A stretch of DNA of 64,000 nt from Pomphorhynchus laevis (Eukaryota > Acanthocephala > Palaeacanthocephala > Echinorhynchida > Pomphorhynchidae), in the NCBI GenBank assembly GCA_012934845.2, contig WNNJ02000171.1:1-64000 (forward strand), in the 5' to 3' direction. This document shows, in pieces, positions 49,001 through 51,034 of the stretch. The notes under the pieces are model-generated. The model ran no database searches. It worked only from the letters and a program-made list of their open reading frames with translations, and had not been told where the DNA came from. Both the position numbers and the translations under genes were made by a program. How positions within the stretch are numbered: the first letter of the stretch is position 1; every line of letters starts with the position of its first letter.

Positions 49001-49885
49001 TTTAAGCCAGACACAGAAAAACAACAATAACAGTAACAAGTACCGTTTCGTCATCACAATGAATCATCAGTGCCAGATCCCTCCCACTGCTGAAAAACGC
49101 CAATATCATTACATATTATGGTAATTCTTATATCAATATTTTTATATTATGTTGTTGATTTATACTTCTCCATTATAAGAAATGGAAAATTTTCTTCAAT
49201 GCATTCGATTTTACATTTGCAAGTATCCAAAAATTGTTTTCAGCGAACTTTTAAAACATGGATTTATTTCCATATGGCAAATATGTTCTTATCATTCAGA
49301 TTTTTACCTGAATGAACTGGCATAATAATAAATAAGTAAGCAACATTATAATGTAATGCCTACTAATTTGCATTTATTTAAGCTAAGAAATGCATAAATC
49401 AGCATTTCTTAGCCATATCAGTCTATAAAATTTCACAACCTTAGCACATAAAAATATTTCGAAAAGACGATATGCTCCTCCCAGAGTAGGAGTTATCCAA
49501 ACATAAGAGAAGTGTTTAGCTATAATTGAATACCTTTAAATCACTCGGGCATATAACATATAGGTAGTGTATAAAGATTTGATTAGAGTTAAATCTGTAA
49601 ACTACATCGATAGATTAACGATAAAAAGTTCCAGGTTATTCACATTTTTTAATCGAGCAGGATAGAGGATTTTGTTGTATGCAATAAGCGATACAGAGTT
49701 TAAATTATTTTAAAACACTATAATGATATTTAAGGTATTAATAAATATCAAAATCTCTAAATTGTTGTAGACAAATCTACTTACGGCCTTAGATCTCCAG
49801 ATTGATCATCAATATGGTCATGCAACTTTAGGTCAAATAAAGTTGTAATGAATGAGGGTGTACTGTCGGTACAGTTTTCATCCAT
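876..49885 (-). CDS. ACC: Acetyl-CoA carboxylase (33 exons, 3' end off the left edge)
   Basis: Multidomain animal ACC, the biotin enzyme that carboxylates acetyl-CoA to malonyl-CoA for fatty-acid synthesis. Exons were placed by similarity to the known ACC domain order; all have plausible splice sites and their phases agree throughout, giving about 1,698 codons. Residues ~50-560 are biotin carboxylase, with the [15 protein letters not shown] loop, [17 protein letters not shown] and [11 protein letters not shown]. Residues ~700-760 are the biotin carrier, with lysine in AEMEVMKL. Residues ~780-1,640 are the central region. The last 45 codons begin the carboxyltransferase ([14 protein letters not shown]). 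The start ATG has an in-frame TAA 15 bases upstream. The protein has only ~58 residues before the first conserved block, shorter than the vertebrate leader that carries an AMPK site. Introns range from 49 bp to about 4.4 kb and hold most of the mobile elements. No broken frame was found, so I read it as a live gene. Confidence 0.95.
1102..1131. repeat. Perfect short hairpin
   Basis: AGCAATCCTAAT and ATTAGGATTGCT flank a 5-base loop. No transcript context is visible. Confidence 0.6.
2305..2745 (-). mobile_element. A-rich insertion within the third foldback unit, with hammerhead-like core
   Basis: Unit 3 of the foldback arm is interrupted here by about 440 bp of A-rich DNA. Near one end, on the minus strand at 2,351-2,378, is ATGATGA-T-GATAGC-AGGA-GCTATC-GAAA, the arrangement seen in the PLE terminal repeats of this window. 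Probably a PLE-derived fragment. Confidence 0.45.
3145..3325 (+). repeat. Purine-rich GGGAA-type tract
   Basis: About 180 bases almost free of pyrimidines on the plus strand, G-rich in an otherwise AT-rich region. It sits in the spacer between the two foldback arms. It may adopt triplex or G-rich structures (inference). Confidence 0.7.
4155..5455. other. Intron sequence, nothing assigned
   Basis: AT-rich intron between the foldback-like element and ACC exon 32. I see no exon, RNA gene or clear repeat. Confidence 0.5.
5456..6394 (-). CDS. ACC: ACC exon 32 (largest exon)
   Basis: 313 codons: [69 protein letters not shown] and [13 protein letters not shown], then a variable linker to VELILD. 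A Ser/Pro/Gln-rich stretch of about 30 residues is inserted between AELKMTIR and IPIRVLI. Ends phase 0 at GTGAGT. Confidence 0.95.
6492..6629 (-). CDS. ACC: ACC exon 31
   Basis: Encodes [19 protein letters not shown] and [11 protein letters not shown], matching [20 protein letters not shown]. Confidence 0.95.
6875..7040. repeat. Inverted pair of PLE terminal-repeat-like hairpins
   Basis: GATATTTCGCTGACC and GGTTAGCGAAATATC face each other. The plus-strand half contains GCTAAC-AAAG-GTTAGC-GAAATATC, a perfect 6-bp stem followed by GAAA. A related element is at 50,140-50,390; both end near a GATCCAGCTCC-type sequence. Confidence 0.55.
7497..7605. repeat. Local direct and inverted repeats
   Basis: TTTGTTTATGTACATCTAAA occurs twice about 50 bp apart, and ATCATCTGTTATAT is inverted as ATATAACAGATGAT. 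Small composite palindrome of unknown origin. Confidence 0.6.
7650..7870. repeat. Structured short repeat with hammerhead-like core
   Basis: On the minus strand CTGATGA-GTC-(8 nt)-GAC-GAAA lies at about 7,662-7,688. A second CTGATGAGTCATTGTTAG lies on the plus strand near 7,755, so the two form an inverted pair. A terminal hairpin TATCCGGTCC/GGACCGGATA-type lies near 7,828-7,850. Resembles the 139-bp insertion at 48,952-49,090. Confidence 0.5.
8066..8470. repeat. AT-rich dispersed repeat, copy 1
   Basis: Shares long blocks with 11,968-12,310: CATATATAATCGCATAGAAA, ACAATTGTTTAGCAAATAAT and GTTCTACGAAATAACAT, plus an internal palindrome built on TAATTATATTATCATTAATG. Probably a non-autonomous hairpin element; both copies are in ACC introns. 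Confidence 0.65.
8744..8785 (-). CDS. ACC: ACC exon 30
   Basis: A 14-codon exon, [14 protein letters not shown], matching FPKFFTFRARD. It lies after a 49-bp intron. About 16 residues usual in ACC between exons 29 and 30 are missing. Confidence 0.75.
8835..8891 (-). CDS. ACC: ACC exon 29
   Basis: A 19-codon exon, [19 protein letters not shown], matching KATLVDHGIRRLTFLVAQ. Acceptor TTTCAG, donor GTAAGT. Confidence 0.85.
9489..9605 (-). CDS. ACC: ACC exon 28
   Basis: Encodes [20 protein letters not shown] and [10 protein letters not shown], matching HILNVAIK and the FREFTQQNK helix. A 61-bp intron (GTTAGC donor) separates it from exon 27. Confidence 0.85.
9667..9781 (-). CDS. ACC: ACC exon 27
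   Basis: Encodes [12 protein letters not shown] and a basic, poorly conserved loop. Accepted because phases match on both sides and this linker is variable in ACC. Confidence 0.7.
9782..10067. other. Intron sequence, nothing assigned
   Basis: AT-rich intron sequence between ACC exon 27 and a PLE fragment; no feature seen. Confidence 0.5.
10068..10265 (-). mobile_element. PLE terminal fragment (endonuclease-less family)
   Basis: Matches the end of the family at 41,750-41,950: TTTCCTCTGATGAAATTT, CAAAGTATATTA, TATCCATAAA and GATTTATATATTTTAC blocks in the same order. Diverged. Confidence 0.6.
10325..10556. repeat. Long near-perfect palindrome of PLE terminal repeats
   Basis: Arms of about 95-100 bp (AGTGGAGAGAGTGAAGTAAA inverted at the far end) around a short AT-rich centre. 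Each arm holds a hammerhead-like core. On the plus strand it is CTGAAGA (10,481-10,487), GATAGC/GCTATT stem, then GAAA (10,506-10,509). PLE terminal repeats can be inverted, which explains the form. Confidence 0.7.
10557..11065. other. Intron sequence, nothing assigned
   Basis: AT-rich; no exon or recognised repeat. Confidence 0.45.
11066..11206 (-). CDS. ACC: ACC exon 26
   Basis: Encodes [15 protein letters not shown] and [19 protein letters not shown], matching the CQRMGGMVSFRTFEDF segment. Confidence 0.9.
11289..11407 (-). CDS. ACC: ACC exon 25
   Basis: Encodes [20 protein letters not shown] and LPRNHPE, matching VYVRRAYIAYELNSVQH and PTSHPNR. Confidence 0.94.
11968..12310. repeat. AT-rich dispersed repeat, copy 2
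   Basis: Second copy of the 8,066-8,470 repeat, with a small internal duplication of the ATAGACAATTG segment. The two copies differ at scattered positions and lie in different ACC introns. Confidence 0.65.
12311..13072. other. Intron sequence with AAAT microsatellite
   Basis: Holds an (AAAT)n-type tract at about 12,640-12,715. Nothing else is recognised. Confidence 0.6.
13073..13162 (-). CDS. ACC: ACC exon 24
   Basis: Encodes [20 protein letters not shown] and ICTAALE, matching LILSETSIFDVLPNFFYHS. Too short for most open-frame scans. Confidence 0.93.
13754..13867 (-). CDS. ACC: ACC exon 23
   Basis: Encodes [20 protein letters not shown], a well conserved central-region helix (PSYELRHNQVESIFLSA in relatives). 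The intron to exon 22 is 53 bp. Confidence 0.95.
13921..14034 (-). CDS. ACC: ACC exon 22
   Basis: Encodes [18 protein letters not shown] and [10 protein letters not shown], matching the DELMNILTELTQLSK and NAKVALRARQ segment. Confidence 0.93.
14265..15935 (-). mobile_element. Penelope-like element, endonuclease-less family, broken copy A
   Basis: Reverse-transcriptase fragments at 15,314-15,859 ([30 protein letters not shown]) and 14,683-15,303 ([22 protein letters not shown]) in the order of PLE RT. The downstream non-coding end has the conserved structured block at 14,478-14,556 and the terminal motif TCAGCTAATTGAGTCTACGT near 14,270. Truncated at its 5' side near 15,935 compared with the 41.4-kb copy. 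Carries a few breaks. No GIY-YIG domain follows the RT. Confidence 0.9.
15936..16639. other. Intron sequence, nothing assigned
   Basis: AT-rich; a short GGGCCCATTTGCGGGAACC segment near 15,991 is also seen, partly inverted, at 37,357-37,376 near PLE remnants. Confidence 0.4.
16640..17275 (+). mobile_element. Degraded PLE remnant (RT-endonuclease linker region)
   Basis: Fragments in several frames recall the PLE region after the [20 protein letters not shown], [16 protein letters not shown] and [13 protein letters not shown], the last like the Cys motif opening GIY-YIG. Ends with CTGATGAAGCTATCAAAAC near 17,258, resembling PLE terminal hammerhead cores. Heavily broken and old. Confidence 0.6.
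17396..17520 (-). CDS. ACC: ACC exon 21
   Basis: Encodes [16 protein letters not shown] and [18 protein letters not shown], aligning without a gap to the exon 20 end once a 59-bp GC-AG intron is removed. Donor GTAAGA. Confidence 0.85.
17521..17579 (-). other. 59-bp intron with GC donor in ACC
   Basis: Minus-strand sequence from GCATGT to TTCTTCTAAAG. It contains an in-frame stop and restores the ACC frame exactly when removed. It ends in a pyrimidine-rich acceptor. Confidence 0.75.
17580..17668 (-). CDS. ACC: ACC exon 20
   Basis: Encodes [18 protein letters not shown] and KIEELFQS, matching RYRSGIRGHMKAVVMDLL in relatives. It appears to end at a GC donor (AG|GCATGT), because the open frame would otherwise reach a stop 5 codons later. 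Confidence 0.85.
17669..18784. other. Intron sequence, nothing assigned
   Basis: Very AT-rich with AATTAAAT low complexity (about 18,290-18,540). Confidence 0.5.
18785..18885 (-). CDS. ACC: ACC exon 19
   Basis: Encodes [18 protein letters not shown] and MEGIIELTE. Similarity is modest, but phase and order fit. Confidence 0.85.
18886..20260. other. Intron sequence, nothing assigned
   Basis: AT-rich intron between exons 18 and 19. No repeat or gene recognised. Confidence 0.5.
20261..20380 (-). CDS. ACC: ACC exon 18
   Basis: Encodes [20 protein letters not shown] and VQFPSQQ, central-region helices (SGRIP and FPSQQ in relatives). Confidence 0.93.
20381..20824. other. Intron sequence, nothing assigned
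   Basis: AT-rich and featureless. Confidence 0.5.
20825..21015 (+). mobile_element. Short repeat with hammerhead-like core (SINE-like)
   Basis: GC-richer than its surroundings. Contains TTGTGTAG and CACACTGATGA as in the 45-kb repeats, a 7-bp hairpin CTACAGG/CCTGTAG, and GCGATGA-GTA-GACTAAAGTC-GAAACGC. The GAC/GTC stem directly before GAAAC is the stem II-GAAA arrangement of a hammerhead. Confidence 0.5.
21016..21855. other. Intron sequence, nothing assigned
   Basis: AT-rich; nothing recognised. Confidence 0.5.
21856..22165 (-). CDS. ACC: ACC exon 17
   Basis: Encodes [18 protein letters not shown], the end of the carrier fold, then a helical segment ending [11 protein letters not shown], which matches the start of the ACC central region. 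A 62-bp intron separates it from exon 16. Confidence 0.94.
22228..22356 (-). CDS. ACC: ACC exon 16 (biotin carrier domain)
   Basis: Encodes [16 protein letters not shown] and [13 protein letters not shown]. The Lys in EVMKL is the biotinylation site; EVMK(M/L) is the form typical of eukaryotic ACC. Confidence 0.96.
22357..23321. other. Intron sequence with imperfect internal repeats
   Basis: Positions ~22,970-23,270 hold imperfect repeats (AAATGATRAGGAAAGTT twice; AAACTTSAAATTT blocks) and a hairpin ATGATCATTAAA/TTTAATGATCAT near 23,180-23,211. Confidence 0.5.
23322..23468 (-). CDS. ACC: ACC exon 15
   Basis: Encodes [19 protein letters not shown] and EKDPSILR, the strand preceding the carrier domain. 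The intron before it (about 3.9 kb) contains the minisatellite and a PLE copy. Confidence 0.93.
23469..24197. other. Intron sequence, nothing assigned
   Basis: AT-rich run leading to the minisatellite. Confidence 0.5.
24198..25845. repeat. 1.65-kb ATC-based 12-bp minisatellite in three zones
   Basis: Zone 1 (24,198-~24,310) is a degenerate mix of CATCCT, CATCAA and CTCAAAAT units. Zone 2 (~24,311-25,211) is about 75 nearly identical copies of CACCATCATCAT. Zone 3 (~25,212-25,845) is about 53 copies of CCTCATCATCAT. The switch is sharp, implying two separate expansions. The open frames through it (poly-His on plus; DDDG/DDDE and MMMV/MMMR on minus) are products of the 3-base periodicity and not genes. 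The right edge abuts a PLE reverse transcriptase directly. Confidence 0.97.
25846..27245 (-). mobile_element. PLE endonuclease-less family, copy B, cut by the minisatellite
   Basis: Nearly identical to the 41.4-43.7 kb copy from the fingers region ([16 protein letters not shown]) to [11 protein letters not shown]. It is then joined directly to the minisatellite, so its downstream half is absent. Its upstream part becomes a chain of TTCTTTATTATAATTAC-type repeats at about 27,120-27,245. The near-identity to copy C suggests recent spread. Confidence 0.9.
27418..27488 (-). CDS. ACC: ACC exon 14
   Basis: Small exon encoding [16 protein letters not shown] and ELEANR, matching the SPNSYVVIMN segment of ACC. 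A 55-bp intron separates it from exon 13. Confidence 0.85.
27544..27895 (-). CDS. ACC: ACC exon 13
   Basis: Encodes [17 protein letters not shown], the [10 protein letters not shown] motif and the linker toward the carrier domain. The donor could be ACT|GTGCGT (used here) or 6 bases further; the family's spacing favours the first. Confidence 0.93.
27896..28069. other. Intron sequence, nothing assigned
   Basis: AT-rich. Confidence 0.4.
28070..28200 (-). other. GC-richer island with an open frame of unknown origin
   Basis: A ~130-bp patch stands out by base composition. On the minus strand it reads [20 protein letters not shown] and [10 protein letters not shown] without a stop. I do not recognise it; ACC phases already connect across it. 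It may be a repeat remnant. Confidence 0.35.
28345..28380 (+). repeat. PLE terminal motif (endonuclease-less family)
   Basis: ATACGTTGACTCAATTAGCT matches the end motif of the family seen at 14,270, 41,445 and 46,865. Only the end is recognisable. Confidence 0.55.
28381..29265. other. Intron sequence with an unassigned minus-strand open stretch
   Basis: Mostly featureless. Between about 28,910 and 29,050 the minus strand is open ([28 protein letters not shown]), not recognised. A TACAAGGTGAAGGTC-like segment repeats imperfectly near 29,120-29,190. Confidence 0.35.
29266..30130 (+). mobile_element. PLE remnant with GIY-YIG endonuclease
   Basis: The open frame at 29,601-29,984 encodes a GIY-YIG-like domain: [19 protein letters not shown] at the GVYKIxCxxC/YIGQT position, then [27 protein letters not shown] and [12 protein letters not shown]. 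This is the endonuclease of canonical PLEs. The upstream 29,300-29,560 contains the RT-endonuclease linker ([15 protein letters not shown]). Broken outside the domain. Not a host gene. Confidence 0.75.
30195..30420 (-). mobile_element. PLE fragment, endonuclease-less family, diverged
   Basis: Matches the RT region of copy C (about 42,580-42,790): TTCTTTTAATATCTGCTAAA, AAAATCGTAAG, TATATTTTGAAAATTTATTC and TGAAATTAATACTAAAATAG. Older than the other copies. Confidence 0.7.
30421..30963. other. Intron sequence, nothing assigned
   Basis: AT-rich. Confidence 0.5.
30964..31127 (-). CDS. ACC: ACC exon 12
   Basis: Encodes [20 protein letters not shown] and [18 protein letters not shown], the biotin carboxylase C-terminal subdomain. 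Phase 0 in, phase 2 out. Confidence 0.96.
31128..31524. other. Intron sequence, nothing assigned
   Basis: AT-rich up to the LINE 3' end. Confidence 0.5.
31525..33835 (-). pseudogene. Broken LINE (non-LTR retrotransposon), RT region
   Basis: Reading on the minus strand from 33.8 to 31.5 kb: an N-terminal linker piece (33,436-33,687), RT start [20 protein letters not shown] (32,862), then [24 protein letters not shown] and [12 protein letters not shown] (32,574-32,152), where FADD has become FADE. Next is [11 protein letters not shown] (32,174-31,947), then [17 protein letters not shown] and [12 protein letters not shown] (31,942-31,658). Frame changes and stops separate these pieces. 5'-truncated, with no endonuclease. 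Of the LINE type common in fish and invertebrates; clade not certain. Confidence 0.85.
33836..34108. other. Intron sequence, nothing assigned
   Basis: AT-rich with a short (TA)n run near 34,030. Confidence 0.5.
34109..34270 (-). CDS. ACC: ACC exon 11
   Basis: Encodes [18 protein letters not shown] and [16 protein letters not shown], the end of the ATP-grasp region. A 62-bp intron separates it from exon 10. Confidence 0.95.
34333..34506 (-). CDS. ACC: ACC exon 10 (catalytic residues)
   Basis: Encodes [17 protein letters not shown] and [19 protein letters not shown]. The catalytic Glu/Asn/Arg of [11 protein letters not shown] are all present. SACTVEY has Cys where SAGTVEY is usual. Confidence 0.96.
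34507..34959. other. Intron sequence, nothing assigned
   Basis: No feature recognised. Confidence 0.45.
34960..35130 (+). mobile_element. SINE copy (tail related to the 60.6-61.4 kb SINEs)
   Basis: Shares with those SINEs the order GAAACGTGAAACGTAGGTAT, TAGCTGATGA, then TGTAGCGTACTGCTGT. The segment after GAAA forms a perfect ACGT-GAA-ACGT hairpin. GTATTGG/CCAATAC also pair around the CTGATGA box. The tRNA-like head is degraded or absent. Confidence 0.6.
35131..35721. other. Intron sequence, nothing assigned
   Basis: AT-rich. Confidence 0.5.
35722..35931 (-). CDS. ACC: ACC exon 9
   Basis: Encodes [20 protein letters not shown], the [17 protein letters not shown] block and the following helix. 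These are ATP- and bicarbonate-binding regions of biotin carboxylase. Confidence 0.96.
36020..37640 (+). mobile_element. Degraded PLE (RT C-terminus plus GIY-YIG remnant)
   Basis: 36,040-36,200 reads [35 protein letters not shown] and TKEENGCI, the PLE motif with YVDD altered to YIVG. Near 36,645-36,700 [13 protein letters not shown] matches the opening of the GIY-YIG domain, followed by [15 protein letters not shown] near 36,860. A terminal-repeat-like CTGAGGATGATTGCAGTTAG then GAAAATT lies near 37,278. Heavily broken; a different family from the endonuclease-less copies. Confidence 0.65.
37894..38004 (-). CDS. ACC: ACC exon 8 (ATP loop)
   Basis: Encodes [20 protein letters not shown] and GIRKVYN, the glycine-rich ATP-grasp loop. 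A 52-bp intron separates it from exon 7. Confidence 0.96.
38057..38160 (-). CDS. ACC: ACC exon 7
   Basis: Weakly conserved segment ([22 protein letters not shown]) that fills the usual place between the GSG and GYPVMIK motifs. It is separated from exon 6 by a 55-bp intron. Coordinates may be off by one. Confidence 0.85.
38216..38314 (-). CDS. ACC: ACC exon 6
   Basis: Encodes [20 protein letters not shown] and [13 protein letters not shown], conserved biotin carboxylase sequence. The phase matches both neighbours. Confidence 0.95.
38315..39651. other. Intron sequence with a small minisatellite
   Basis: About 39,450-39,524 is a degenerate TATCAATAG-type tandem repeat. The rest is featureless AT-rich intron. 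Confidence 0.6.
39652..39733 (-). CDS. ACC: ACC exon 5
   Basis: Encodes [19 protein letters not shown], a near-invariant ACC motif. Acceptor TTTAG, donor GTATGC. Confidence 0.95.
39956..40610 (+). mobile_element. Small PLE-derived element with inverted terminal repeats and a GIY-YIG fragment
   Basis: Arms of about 80 bp (39,956-40,034 and 40,530-40,610) are inverted copies: GTCACAAAAAATAT against ATATTTTTTGTGAC, and CAGAATGTCATCTACAACAA against its complement. Between them 40,163-40,486 encodes a GIY-YIG-like C-terminal part: [35 protein letters not shown] and [17 protein letters not shown]. Each arm has a CTGATGA box followed by GAAAAT. PLEs are known to carry inverted terminal repeats. Confidence 0.7.
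40611..40868. other. Intron sequence, nothing assigned
   Basis: AT-rich. Confidence 0.4.
40869..40978 (-). CDS. ACC: ACC exon 4
   Basis: Encodes [20 protein letters not shown] and NCELILDIA, matching the conserved PGGxNxNNYANxELI segment. Donor GTACGT. Confidence 0.95.
41255..41310 (+). ncRNA. Hammerhead-like core (PLE terminal-repeat type)
   Basis: CTGAAGA (41,260-41,266), T, GCTAGT (41,268-41,273), loop AGTT, ACTAGC (41,278-41,283), GAAA (41,284-41,287), then TATC. The C-box, a perfect 6-bp stem II and GAAA are all intact. The third helix would be minimal, as known for PLE hammerheads, which work best as dimers. Flanking PLE sequence is not recognisable. Confidence 0.6.
41437..43735 (-). 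mobile_element. Penelope-like element, endonuclease-less family, fullest copy C
   Basis: Coding region from about 43,720 to 41,805 on the minus strand. The N-terminal part includes [20 protein letters not shown], a helical region ending [13 protein letters not shown] (43,241) and the PLE RT in 42,933-43,241 and 41,805-42,806: [42 protein letters not shown] and [11 protein letters not shown]. The protein ends GKFLWMDNK with no GIY-YIG domain. The non-coding tail holds the structured block 41,658-41,760 and ends near GTAGACTCAGTTAGCTGATT. One or two breaks. Confidence 0.93.
41658..41760 (-). ncRNA. Conserved structured terminus of the endonuclease-less PLE family
   Basis: In the element's sense the order is hairpin (AAATACAT/ATGTATTT), GGCCCC (A), CTGCTATG (B), GAGTTAGGGG (C), where GGGGCC overlaps as A', GAAAC, CATAGCAG (B'), CTGATGA, CCTCTAATTC (C'). 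B pairs with B' over 8 bp and C with C' over 10 bp including two G-U pairs, and they interleave as a pseudoknot. Copy A at 14,478-14,556 has CTGCTGTG/CACAGCAG, a covarying pair in stem B. Confidence 0.6.
43736..43942. other. AT-rich flank with TATA-rich palindromes
   Basis: ATATTATATATTATATATTG-type low complexity near 43,840-43,870; nothing else. Confidence 0.5.
43943..44080. mobile_element. MITE-like element with terminal inverted repeats
   Basis: 138 bp, bounded by AACCAATATGA and TCATATTGGTT, the similarity extending inward to GGATGTTCTT/GAACACC. An internal hairpin GAAATCAAA/TTTTGATTTC lies in the middle. No clear target duplication and no coding capacity. Confidence 0.6.
44081..44501. 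other. Intron sequence, nothing assigned
   Basis: AT-rich; an open plus-strand frame of 67 codons at 44,128 has no recognisable motif. Confidence 0.45.
44502..44640 (-). CDS. ACC: ACC exon 3 (biotin carboxylase N-terminus)
   Basis: Encodes [20 protein letters not shown] and MVTPEDL, the invariant start of the biotin carboxylase fold. Acceptor ATAG, donor GTAATT. Confidence 0.95.
44996..45204 (+). mobile_element. Hammerhead-bearing tandem repeat, unit 1
   Basis: About 209 bp, repeated 314 bp downstream. Contains CACACTGATGA (near 45,130), AACT-CAAA-AGT, then CAAAC, then a 7-bp stem AAACAGC/GCTGTTT enclosing 15 bases. Relative to unit 2 the inferred ancestral core is CTGATGA-GACT-CAAA-AGTC-GAAAC. 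Ends CCTTCAATCA. Confidence 0.65.
45310..45529 (+). mobile_element. Hammerhead-bearing tandem repeat, unit 2
   Basis: Second unit: TTAGGTCTTGGATTGTAAAT, GTCTACTAGAAAGACTTATT and GAGATGTCTAGGAGT are shared with unit 1. Core CTTATGA-GAATCAAAAGTC-TAAAC. Spacer pieces also repeat (TATCGATAA near 45,279 and 45,545), so the true tandem unit is about 280-315 bp. Confidence 0.65.
45617..45689 (-). CDS. ACC: ACC exon 2
   Basis: Follows a TTTTAG acceptor and ends at GTAGGG. It encodes the lead-in to the biotin carboxylase domain, ending HGQRVIRK. Phase 2 in, phase 0 out. Confidence 0.88.
45690..46487. other. Intron sequence, nothing assigned
   Basis: AT-rich with ATATTATAA low complexity near 46,310-46,370. 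Confidence 0.5.
46488..46890 (+). mobile_element. PLE terminal fragment (endonuclease-less family), reversed
   Basis: In the opposite orientation to copy C: AATAATATACTTTGTATTAG, CATCATTAGCATGTATTTGG, CTGCTATG, GAAACC, CATAGCAG, CTGATGACCTCTAATCC, and the end motif ACGCTGACTCAGTTATCTGA. Stem B (CTGCTATG/CATAGCAG) is kept, and stem C has AGAGG/CCTCT as Watson-Crick pairs. Confidence 0.75.
46891..48192. other. Intron sequence with unassigned open frames
   Basis: The plus-strand frames at 47,234-47,539 and 47,956-48,198 have no recognisable domain and normal AT-rich composition; probably chance. Confidence 0.45.
48193..48270. repeat. Short dispersed repeat (also at 57,725)
   Basis: AATCTTTATTTGCAAATGTA, CCTATAAAT and AATTAGT blocks recur in order at 57,725-57,800, next to the LINE. 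Probably a fragment of one repeat family. Confidence 0.55.
48560..49140 (-). mobile_element. PLE terminal fragment (endonuclease-less family), copy E, with an insertion
   Basis: Diverged copy of the 41,600-42,000 region: structured block remnants near 48,640-48,720, TTTCCTCTGATGAAATTTGA, CAAAGTATATTATTTAT and CCAATATCATTACATATT. Interrupted at 48,952-49,090 by an unrelated 139-bp insertion. Confidence 0.75.
48952..49090 (-). mobile_element. 139-bp insertion with hammerhead-like core and 4-bp target duplication
   Basis: Interrupts PLE copy E and is flanked by TGAA on both sides (48,948-48,951 and 49,091-49,094). On the minus strand it reads CACTGATGA-T-TCAT-TGTG-ATGA-C-GAAAC and then a 6-bp stem ACGGTA/TACTGT. 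Comparison with other copies in fully aligned flanks shows it moved in after the PLE did. Confidence 0.65.
49141..49784. other. Intron 1 remainder, nothing assigned
   Basis: AT-rich; no feature recognised. Confidence 0.5.
49785..49885 (-). CDS. ACC: ACC exon 1 (start codon)
   Basis: Begins [12 protein letters not shown], with an in-frame stop just upstream of the ATG, and ends at a GTAAGT donor in phase 2. The leader is poorly conserved, so the start is an inference from the frame. Confidence 0.8.
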
Positions 49886-50139
49886 GAATATAAATAGTTA
49901 AATATTACAAAACCTAAAACGATATCTATAAATACAAAGAAAAAACAAGTCCTTAAAATGGAACTATCGACATTACTAACGTTTAAGAATAAAACTCCAA
50001 AAATGTCGGCGTCGAAAATAACATAAAGTTAACTAAATAAGAGAAGAAACCTACTTTAATTTTTATTTCAGATGCTTAAAACCAATTTTGCCCTCCTCAA
50101 CGTAACGTAAGCGGTGCCTATGTTCAAGCACAATTATTC
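49886..50139 (-). promoter_or_regulatory. ACC 5' flank (probable 5' UTR/promoter region)
   Basis: Upstream of the ACC start codon. Possible 3' splice sites (TTTATAG, GTTTTAG) precede the ATG, so a non-coding first exon may lie further upstream. No promoter motif is convincing. Confidence 0.3.
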
Positions 50140-50390
50140 TTTTAAATAGTTGATAATGATCCATTATTGATAAATAATTATTGAGCTGGATCAAAGAAGA
50201 GCGGAAATTATTTTTGATATTTCGCTAACTTATATTAGCATATCAGTTAGCGAAATATCAAAAATAATTTTCTCTCTTCTTTGATCCAGCTCCAATAATT
50301 ATTAGATGCTAACAGAATTTAGCAAAATATCAAAAATAATTTCCCCTCTTCTTTGATCCAGCTCCAACAATTATTTAGTATTTTTTAAAG
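50140..50390. repeat. Palindromic PLE terminal-repeat cluster
   Basis: TTGATATTTCGCTAAC and GTTAGCGAAATATCAA face each other, and GCTGGATCAAAGAAGAG is inverted as CTCTTCTTTGATCCAGC. A third partial copy follows to 50,390. The stem-GAAATATC order is as in the 41,260 core. Related to 6,875-7,040. Confidence 0.6.
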
Positions 50391-50954
50391 GTTTTATATA
50401 TAAAATTCAATTGATATTTAATTTTAAAATTATTAAAAATTGTATGTATCCTTTGATGAAGAATATTGGACATTGATATTTTATCACTCTTCTTGATTAC
50501 TATATTAGCTAACGATTTTAAAAAAATCAATACGTCACATTATATCAAAAAATTGTTTAATTGAAAACACAAATTTTTATGTGAAAAAATAAAATTGTAA
50601 TCACACGAAATATATGCTGCAACACAACTATAAATTATACTACAATACCCAAAGATTTAATTCATTTGTTGAAAAATTACAAACTTCTATGCAGAAACAA
50701 ACTTTACATCATTTTCGTAAATATTTAATGACTCACCAAGTACATTACAATTCTCGAAAAAAATCAAATCAATTAGCATTTTAAAGTATCAACTTTAAAA
50801 GTCGTTAGACTAATGAAAGTAAATTGGCATTAATTCCTAATTTGTGCAACTTGGAATACTTAAATTAGCTAGGTGTGAAATTTTTTGTGAAATTGTGAGA
50901 TATGAGTGAACTCGGTGGCAATGACCTGCATATTTTAGGTGATATTTATATATA
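50391..50954. other. Intergenic sequence, nothing assigned
   Basis: AT-rich; lies between the palindrome and the LTR element. Confidence 0.5.
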
Positions 50955-51034
50955 TGTGATAATCTAACATGTAATCATATTGTATAACTATATTCTAGAT
51001 TGTTGAATAAAGCCTTATTTGGTTTATCATTACA
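50955..51034 (+). repeat. 5' LTR
   Basis: 80 bp from TGTGATAATC to TATCATTACA, identical to the 3' LTR. Contains ATTGTTGAATAAA at 50,999-51,011, complementary to the sequence just inside the element. Confidence 0.95.
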
